Source: Boothiomyces macroporosus
Lineage: Eukaryota; Chytridiomycota; Chytridiomycetes; Rhizophydiales; Terramycetaceae
Assembly (NCBI GenBank): GCA_027604185.1
Contig: JADGKB010000009.1
Location: 1-64,000 of the forward strand
Length of the DNA: 64,000 nt
Direction: 5' to 3'
A program made the translations under genes and the position numbers. This document shows positions 57,163 to 64,000 of the stretch, piece after piece; the stretch's first letter is position 1, and the number at the start of each line of letters is the position of its first letter. The notes beneath the pieces are model-generated. The model worked only from the letters and a program-made list of their open reading frames with translations, searched no databases and had not been told where the DNA came from.

Positions 57163-57746
57163 TTATTCAACTAATTGACCAGGGTCTAGATTAGTGTAGA
57201 TTTTAGTCCTAATCCAAGTATCTTCATCATCGCTTGGCTTTCTTAATTTTTCTCCGTCGAAATTGTACAGGTGCTGGCTGCCTTCATCGTAGTAGCAATA
57301 TCCATGATCTTTTGTAATTATAGGAATGACGGGTGCCAGTTTGAGATTGGTCAAGCGCGGATGTCCAGGCAAGAATCCATTAACCCGCTCTTGATAAAAC
57401 CGTCTGTCTTGCTCAGTACAATAATCCCAATCTTCTTTTTTGTAGACTAGTCCGTCATCAAAAGTGAATTTTTCCTAAGTCAGCACAATATTACATTGGA
57501 CGCGATACCCAAATTCCACTCTGCATCTAACTTGCCTCCGTCTGGAAAATAAACTGTTCCCTTTCCATGAAACCTTTGTTAGATAGGCTTACTGTCCGTC
57601 TTTGAATCTAGATTAGAGATTTTTACTGTCCCTTGTACACGCTGCCATTCTCGAATGTGAACTTTCCATGTCCTTCGATTCTGCATTAGTATTGCAAACC
57701 TCTTGTTTACCACAGTAGCTTCAAAAGGCGAGTTGTGAAAGGCCAT
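57163..57746 (-). CDS. MORN5: MORN-repeat protein, MORN5-like (flagella-associated family)
   Basis: The spliced protein is 168 aa, close to vertebrate MORN5, with four introns of 19-20 nt. MORN units are EGHGKFTFENGSVYKGQFKD, GKGTVYFPDGGKLDAEWNLG and FTFDDGLVYKKEDWDY. The diagnostic C-terminal block is YCTEQDRRFYQERVNG, then PVIPIITKDHGYCYYDEG. MORN5 is a ciliary/sperm-tail protein in animals. Its presence suggests a flagellated life stage. Confidence 0.85.
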
Positions 57747-57840
57747 TAAAAGTAAACTTTTCAACAATGACAAAGCATTGTTGTCAGCTCTACAGATGAA
57801 TTATTTCCTAGTACAACTTTAGGTTTTAATTTTTGCAATC

Positions 57841-58345
57841 ATGATTTTGGCAGTATTGATATTCAACAACGATGGAAAACCCAGGCTCATGAATTGGTAC
57901 AACCAAGTGGATATCGTACAGCAGCATGAAAAACTCAGGGAGATCCACCGAATCGTTAGCTCAAGACCAGAGCATGCTTGTAACTTTCTCCCTGGAGAGG
58001 AACCAGGAACTGTTATTGTTTACAGAGTAATAATGTCCTAACAATCAGCACTATGCCAGTATTTGTTTGTTTATTTAGCTCTATATTTCGTATTTGTAGT
58101 AGATTCATCTGAGAGCGAACTAGGGATCCTTGATCTTATTCAAGTAATATTTCAGTAACAAGGTTTTCGTGGAGGCACTGGATGCATCATTCACAAATGT
58201 ATGTGAACTGGATCTCATATTTAGACCAGACGATGTGATGACGATATTATCAGAGGTTATATCAGGAGGGCTGGTGTTGGAAGTAAATCAGGAAACGATT
58301 TCTTCTGGAGTACAATTGGGCAAATCAAGGGCTCGTCATCGTTAA
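57841..58345 (+). CDS. APS3: AP-3 complex sigma subunit
   Basis: The spliced protein is about 147 aa. MILAVLIFNNDGKPRLMNWY, IVYRHYATLYFVFVVDSSES and ELGILDLIQVFVEALDASFT are the sigma-adaptin signature, and FVVDSSESELGIL is specific to AP-3. Introns are 22, 20 and 19 nt (near 58040, 58066 and 58147); the 11-base exon between the first two encodes HYA. AP-3 carries cargo to the vacuole/lysosome. Confidence 0.93.
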
Positions 58346-58356
58346 TAATATATAGT

Positions 58357-58560
58357 TTATTCTGCCATGATGCTGGTTGCAAAGTCCTCTAGGGCTATAG
58401 GCTCAAATGCGAGCAATTTTACCAATGCAAGATGTCCGTTCTCGTACTCTTCCATTTTTAGAGTGTCCTCGCTGGCATCCTTTCTTTCCAACACTGGTCT
58501 GGTATCGAGTCTAGATTCAGTGCGATAGCTGTCCTTTTTCTTGTTTCTGATACACGTCAT
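58357..58560 (-). CDS. Small uncharacterised protein
   Basis: A 67-aa frame, MTCIRNKKKDSYRTESRLDT followed by RPVLERKDASEDTL and ending LEDFATSIMAE. It fits between the APS3 stop (11 bp away) and the cardiolipin synthase stop (18 bp away). A hydrophobic LALVKLLAFEPIALEDF stretch could be an amphipathic helix. No family recognised. It may be real given the dense packing, though short. Confidence 0.4.
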   Translation of the reverse strand: MTCIRNKKKDSYRTESRLDTRPVLERKDASEDTLKMEEYENGHLALVKLLAFEPIALEDFATSIMAE

Positions 58561-58578
58561 TCAAAGAAAAGATTAGTC

Positions 58579-59382
58579 TTATTTTTTTATTAAGCGGACA
58601 GTGTCTTTGAGGAGAACATACTGTCCAAACGAGATAATCGTAGTGGCGGCCACTGTATATCGTAAGCAATCCATTAAAAAGTGGTCTGCAAATCCGTAGA
58701 CTGTACCTGTCAAACTGAAAAACATTAAACTGAGCTGCAGGAATGTATTCACTTTTGAGATGGCTGTTGGCTTTATCTCTGCGGTGGAAGTATTCACATC
58801 CCAATAGCGCTGCCATGTTTTCTGCGTTAATCAAACAATTACCGGCGGCTCCAGTGATTCGTATCTCTTGTAAAATGTTCTCAGCATCAAAAAAACATCC
58901 CGTCCAATAATCAGTCCTCCTATTCCCAATGGGAGAATATTTGAATACATAAGAGATACTGCCAATGTTGTCATTAGTATTTTGTCTGCCGCTGGATCTA
59001 GCACACTTCCCCAAGAGGTTTTCATGTTGAACTTGCGAGCAATGTATCCATCAAGAAAGTCTGTGAATCCTGCAATTAATAATAAATAGAGTGCAGATGA
59101 AAAGGAGTTGGTAACGATAAAATACCCAATTACTGGCGACATTGCGATTCGAGACGCCGTGAGAGCATTCGGAATATTGTAAATCACTCGGTAGTCATTC
59201 AGGTCTTTTTCAGTACTGAATTGTTTGATTGGTTGGATTTTGTATTCCCAAAGTGGATTCTTGTTGAAATTGCTGATAAGGCGGTTCCCAAAGAAAACTC
59301 TGTTCGCTTTGATTGGTCGTCCAAGCCTGAAAGAACTTGTTCTTTGCTCTACTGAAATCCTTGCCAAACACCCTCTAAACAT
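58579..59382 (-). CDS. CRD1: Cardiolipin synthase (CDP-alcohol phosphatidyltransferase)
   Basis: The spliced protein is about 260 aa with one 21-nt intron (near 58820-58840). The N-terminal basic presequence ([20 protein letters not shown]) suggests mitochondrial import. The CDP-alcohol motif is intact: [20 protein letters not shown] then AADK, with all five conserved Asp/Gly/Arg positions. Five or six membrane spans follow, with [10 protein letters not shown]. It makes cardiolipin from phosphatidylglycerol and CDP-diacylglycerol. Its ATG is 12 bp from the divergent QNS1 ATG. Confidence 0.92.
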
Positions 59383-59394
59383 TTTTTGCAAGAA

Positions 59395-61578
59395 ATGAAA
59401 ATAACAATCTCCACTTGCGCATTAAATCAATGGGCCCTGGACTTCACTGGAAATTTAAAGAGAACAAGGGAGAGCTTCCGAATCGCAAAGGAGCAAGGGT
59501 CTACGTTCAGATTAGGACCTGAATTGGAGATTACTGGATATGGGTGCAACGACCATTTCTTGGAGCAAGACACGATTACACACTCTTTTGAAGTCTTGGC
59601 GGAGCTACTCCAGTCTCCTGAATGTCAAAATATCTTGGGCGATGTGGGAATGCCGGTAATTCATGGAGGAGTCAGATATAATTGTCGAGTTATTTTCTAT
59701 AACAAGGAGATTTTGTTGATTAGACCAAAGAAATTCTTGGCTAATGATGGGAATTATAGGGAAATGAGATGGTTTACTCCTTGGATGAAGCCGAACGTAG
59801 TTGAAGAGTTCAAGCTACCTTCAGTTATCCGACAAATTATAGGCCAGGAAACTGTTCCAATTGGAGATGGCATTATATCAACTGCAAAGTAAAATTGATT
59901 CTAAACTAGTACTTCAATCGGTACTGAGCTGTGCGAAGAGTTATTTACTCCTGCTAGGTATGCCTGATTAACAAAGTCCACACATAAATCTTTCTTTGAA
60001 CGGAGTCGAAATATTTACGAATGGAAGTGCAAGTCATCATGAATTTCAAAAACTATCAAGAAGAGTAGATTTGATAAGAGAAGCTACATTGAAATGTGGC
60101 GGAGTCTATCTTTACGCTAATCAACAGGGTTGTGATGGAGAGCGTGTGTATTATGATGGCTCAGCACTAATAATTTTGAATGGTAAAATACTGGCACAAT
60201 CATCACAATTTTCTTTAAACGACGTTGAAGTAATATCTGCGACTATAGATCTAGACGAAATTAAATCATTCAGAGGAGGTATAATGAGTAGAGGAATGCA
60301 AGCTGCTCAATCTGATCCAATCCCCAAGATCCATACAAAAATTCACCTTGAAACCAAAGTTGGACAGTTCACTGATCCAATCTCGATAAAATACTTGACA
60401 CCAAGTCAAGAAATTCAATATGGTCCGGCCTGTTGGCTTTGGGATTATTTGCGACGTTCAAAACAGTGTGGATTCTTTTTACCATTGAGTGGAGGAATAG
60501 ATAGTTGTTCCACTGCTCTGATTGTATATTCAATGTGTGAAATGGTATACAAAAAAGCTGTGGTTGAAAAAGGTAGATTCAAACTAACGAGATGCTCTAG
60601 TATTAAGTGATATAAGAAAAGTTGTAGGAAATGAAGAGTTCATTCCTTCAAGTCCACAAGAGATTTGTGGATTAATCTTCCATACTTGCTACATGGGAAC
60701 AGAGAACTCTGGTGCGGAAACTCGCAAGAGAAGTAAGGATCTAGCACTGAAAATCGGCAGGTAATATATTTTTTTAATTTAGCTATCATCTTGATGTCAA
60801 TATTGATGGGATAGTAAAATCCTTCTTGTTCCTATTCGAGACCGTAACTCAAAAGAAACCAGTTTTCAAAGTCTATGGCGGCAGTGCAACTGAAAACCTA
60901 GCACTTCAAAATATTCAAGCACGATCAAGGATGGTTCTAGCATACCTTTTTGCTCAATTGCTCCTGTGGACTCGAGGAAGGAATGGTTCCTTGCTTGTTC
61001 TTGGTTCTTCCAATGTAGATGAAACGTATATTTTTACTGACTCTAGCTTGCGAGGATATTTGACAAAATATGACTGCTCCAGTGCAGATCTCAATCCAAT
61101 TGGTGGAATTAGCAAAGTTGATTTGATTGAATTTATCAAGCATATGCAAAAGCAACCTGGCTTTGCTCTTTTATCAGAATTCATAGAAGCTCCTCCAACA
61201 GCAGAGTTAGAACCAATTACAGCTGATTATGTTCAAACTGATGAAGTTGATATGGGAATGACATACTCTGAGCTGTCTACATTTGGATTGCTGCGCAAGA
61301 TCAACAAACTGGGCCCATATTCCATGTTCAAAAGACTGTTGAGTGATTGGGGCTCTTTTTTAAGCCCTGTAGAGGTAACTAGGTCTAATATAAAGATTGC
61401 AGCCAAGGTAAAGAGATTCTTTTTCTACTATGGAATCAATCGGCATAAAACAACTGTCTTACCACCATCTTACCACATGTCAAGCTATTCACCTGACGAC
61501 AACAGGTTTGATCTTCGTCAATTCTTGTATGAAGGATGGTCCTGGCAATTCAACAAAATTGACAAGACATTGAAATAA
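59395..61578 (+). CDS. QNS1: Glutamine-dependent NAD+ synthetase
   Basis: The spliced protein is 700 aa (yeast Qns1 is 714) with four introns of 19-22 nt (near 59900, 59965, 60580 and 60770). The glutaminase domain has [40 protein letters not shown] and the Cys in [20 protein letters not shown]. The synthetase has the PP-loop [23 protein letters not shown] and [20 protein letters not shown] follow. It amidates nicotinic acid adenine dinucleotide to NAD. Confidence 0.95.
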
Positions 61579-61589
61579 AATGTTGTTTA

Positions 61590-61960
61590 TTAAGCGGTAT
61601 GTCTCAAAACCAAAATCACAGAATCTCCCCTTAAAAATAGCTGAGAAATGAACCGTTCCTTGTTCACTAACTTTGCTTTCTTTTGTCCCTTGTTTACTTT
61701 TGGAGTTTCAGTCCACATTTCCTTGACATTCTCCAATACCATATTACAATGGCGATCAAACGCCTTGATTCTTGCGAGCAACTTTCTATTATTTCTACAA
61801 AATATTAATATCTGATTATGATTCTTTACAGACTACGGTTAGATAGAGGTACTTGAGTCAACAGGGATAGAGGTCCAGTCTGGAATTCCGCTTCTTCTAA
61901 AGCCAGTAATTCAGCTTCAGTCATTTCTGACTTTGGTTTGGCGATTGCGACGGAGGACAT
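61590..61960 (-). CDS. SMD2: Spliceosomal core protein SmD2
   Basis: The spliced protein is 116 aa: [54 protein letters not shown] and [18 protein letters not shown], all SmD2. One 20-nt intron (near 61830-61849) interrupts the gene. SmD2 is part of the Sm ring of U1, U2, U4 and U5 snRNPs, the machinery that must remove this genome's tiny introns. A T-tract precedes the ATG. Confidence 0.95.
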
Positions 61961-62112
61961 TTAGATCAAAAAAAATTGAAGAAAATTTGAATAGTTTATA
62001 TCCTCACAATTCGTTATCTAGGCGGCAAAGGATAGGCTATTTAGGCGCAAGAAAGGTTTAAATTCAATCGGCTTTATTGTTTCTAAACATACCCCTGTCC
62101 AGATAACTTTAA

Positions 62113-62629
62113 TTATAGTTGCTTTCTCATTGCCAAGGCATCCTATGGTTAAAACAAGATACTTCTCCATCCGCATAGTATCCTTTTTCCACTTCATGTA
62201 ACTTGAATTCCAGATTATCCCGGTAAAGCGACAGCGCAGCTCTATTGCTTTTACGTACATGTAGGGATACAAAGTTGGCTTTAAAGTTTTCCTTCATTGC
62301 AATCTGTGCTTGGGTCATTAGTTTCTTTTGTTAGTTTCAATCTACTTGTGCTATTCCCAGCCTTCTCCAAGATCGCATCACTGATAATGAAGTTATGTGA
62401 CCATGAGGTTCAAGCGATAAATCTTCCTCCATCTTGGCCAACACATAACCCACGATTCTGCCTTCATTTTCTGCAACAAAGGAAAGTTGAGGCCAAGAAA
62501 TTAAATGATAAATATAATATTTCATGCTGTAGTTTTCTGGTAAATTGTGCAAGTTGCAGTTTTGCATCTCTATCATATCCTATTGTTACAATAAGGTACA
62601 TTTGCAGTAGCTGGTCGAATAGTGATCAT
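62113..62629 (-). CDS. ARD1: N-terminal acetyltransferase catalytic subunit Ard1/Naa10
   Basis: The spliced protein is about 151 aa with introns of 20, 21 and 20 nt. [80 protein letters not shown] and [16 protein letters not shown] match Ard1. A 20-nt intron near 62138-62157 gives the true end [14 protein letters not shown]. The acetyl-CoA site is RRLGIA. NatA (with Nat1) acetylates nascent chains. Its ATG overlaps the divergent NOT1 ATG in the sequence CATG. Confidence 0.95.
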
Positions 62630-64000
62630 GGAATTCAAAAACTTTTTTTCCTTCAAATCTCAAATGGTGTCCTTACATCTCTATCTCAAGGATTTGGGGT
62701 ATGGGGCAACTTATTCTTCAAACGTAATCCTGGCTGTATTAGAACAGCTTGGGGTTTATCCGTCAAACGCTCATACAAAAATCAACGACAAGGACGTGGC
62801 TAATGTGTTGATGATGATGATTCAGACCAGTTCTGGCTTACCTGACAATCCCACACTACACTCCCTTACATCGGGAATTTTAGACGAAGCAAGTGAACAA
62901 CTAGTATCGCAAATGAAAACCTGGAATGTTGAATTGTTCTTCCCTTTGGTATTCAAGATGGTATATTGCTTTAATCAACAGAACCCAAAGCTTGATTGGA
63001 GTAAAGTGCTTAGATACTTGGATAACCCAGAAACAAATTTAAAACCTACAGATAATTTAACCGTGCTTATCAAAGCCTCAAAAGCAGTTTTACAAGTACA
63101 TTTAGACTTACTTTAGGACTTGAACAATTTCCCAACAAACATCTTTTTGGAGAGATGGGAAAACCGAAAGGCGCAGCTGAGCTTTCTAGTTCATGCCGTC
63201 AAAGTTGCTCCAGAGCTGTTTACTATGAACAAACATGTTGCTCGCCAAGTCGTTTCCAAAGAAACGTTTCCTTTAAATGCCACTACTAGATTCTTTTTCA
63301 ATTCCTGTACTCAATCTTGTTGGAATAGTATGGATTTATGCAAACTGCTTGTGGAATACAGTGATCTAAATGAATGCGCTCCTTTGATTGATCTCGGATT
63401 TGAACAAGCTCCAGAAATCTTGTTGTTGGCAGTTATTTCAATGAAGGTATTAATGATTTAATGTAGTTGCCATGGGGTGGGTTTGTACAAGATCTCTGTC
63501 GTAAGCTTGTAATCGCACTTATCGCTGGAAATTCGAATGCAGCAATTGTACTACCAAAAGTGTGGGAGACTTTTCCCATTGCAATTGTTGAAGGGATGAT
63601 TGCCATGTACACTTCAGATTCATCAACTCTTTCTAGGATATTAGATGTAGCTCAAGAATTAAAAGCATTGTCACAAATCTTGGAAACTAAGCCGTACGCT
63701 TTTGCAATCGATCTTGCAGCTCTATCTTCACGAAGAGAATATCTTAATTTGGAGAAATGGCTTCAAGATCATATTCGTGATGAAGGGGAAAGCTTCGTTA
63801 GAGCATGTCTCGAATTTTTAAACGATAAGATTGCAGCTGCGCAACATGGCCGCTCTGACATTCCACAAACTGTTCTACTTTCTCCAGATGTAGTGACTAC
63901 GTTCCTCAAGGTCTTGCATTCAAATAGCAGGTAAAGTGATATCTAATGTTAGTCAAATGTCTCCCGAAAATCAAGAATTCAAGGAAAAGATTTTCAGTGC
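62628..64000 (+). CDS. NOT1: CCR4-NOT scaffold Not1/CNOT1 (partial, runs off right edge)
   Basis: The visible protein runs [20 protein letters not shown] to KEKIFS at the edge. Introns of 21, 20 and 22 nt near 63105, 63456 and 63934-63955 restore a continuous frame. HEAT-like helices include LPWGGFVQDLCRKLVIALIA, VLPKVWETFPIAIVEGMIAM, YAFAIDLAALSSRREYLNLE and EKWLQDHIRDEGESFV; the last matches the CNOT1 'NLEKWL.D.I...G..F' block. An ATG at 62667 is an alternative start. Not1 organises deadenylation and translational repression and is a known partner of PUF proteins. Only the N-terminal region is in the window. Confidence 0.9.

Overview
The window comes from a compact nuclear genome, most likely an early-diverging (zoosporic) fungus. 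Fungal signs are a Byr4/Bfa1-type septation/mitotic-exit regulator, an Sro7/tomosyn protein, a PUF protein with a CCCH finger, an NT-C2 protein, a Scd6/LSM14 protein, and secreted GH5 and ML-domain proteins. A MORN5-like gene (a family associated with flagella) and a type-1 rhodopsin-like gene fit a flagellated lineage such as chytrids, Blastocladiomycota or sanchytrids. That placement is inference. The sequence is AT-rich by eye. I saw no tRNA, rRNA, CRISPR array, transposon or prokaryotic operon signal.

The dominant property is intron size. I rebuilt genes by hand, by restoring conserved protein frames across stops, and found about 116 introns in some 34 genes. All but five are 18-25 nt, mostly 19-22 nt. 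They have a GTA donor, a CTAAC/TTAAT/TGAT-like branch motif and a 3' AG a few bases later. Every spliced CDS given here with both ends in the window has a length divisible by three, which supports the models. Exceptions are 38, 43, 52, 70 and 121 nt; the 52 and 70 nt introns are in the two ribosomal protein genes.

Layout. 1-5.3 kb: a secreted 14-residue-repeat protein (cut by the left edge), Pescadillo, a membrane protein, an ML lipid-binding protein and an ankyrin protein. 5.3-15 kb: pyruvate carboxylase, a rhodopsin-like protein, Sro7/tomosyn, an EI24/Rrt8-like membrane protein and a cyclin. 15.8-25 kb: Ufd1, head-to-head ribosomal proteins L27 and L23, a USP10/Ubp3 deubiquitinase, a degenerate coding region, eIF3d and an unknown protein. 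25-36 kb: giant Utp20, eIF4A and Byr4. 36-41.5 kb: a broken mannanase, mitochondrial ribosome recycling factor, an intact secreted GH5 and an F-BAR/RhoGAP protein. 41.8-52.4 kb: Erb1, an Alba-like protein, the CCCH-PUF protein, an NT-C2 protein, Scd6/LSM14, two membrane proteins and Rrp15. 52.6-64 kb: porphobilinogen deaminase, two GyrI-like genes, a CHY zinc-finger protein, Rvb2, MORN5, AP-3 sigma, cardiolipin synthase, NAD synthetase, SmD2, Naa10/Ard1 and Not1 (cut by the right edge).

Many genes serve ribosome production: Nop7 and Erb1 (two parts of the PeBoW complex), Utp20, Rrp15, Rvb2, L23, L27, eIF3d and eIF4A. Several carry a long T-rich tract just upstream of the ATG. Packing is extreme: divergent start codons lie 43, 21 and 12 bp apart, and in the Naa10/Not1 pair the two ATGs overlap within one CATG.
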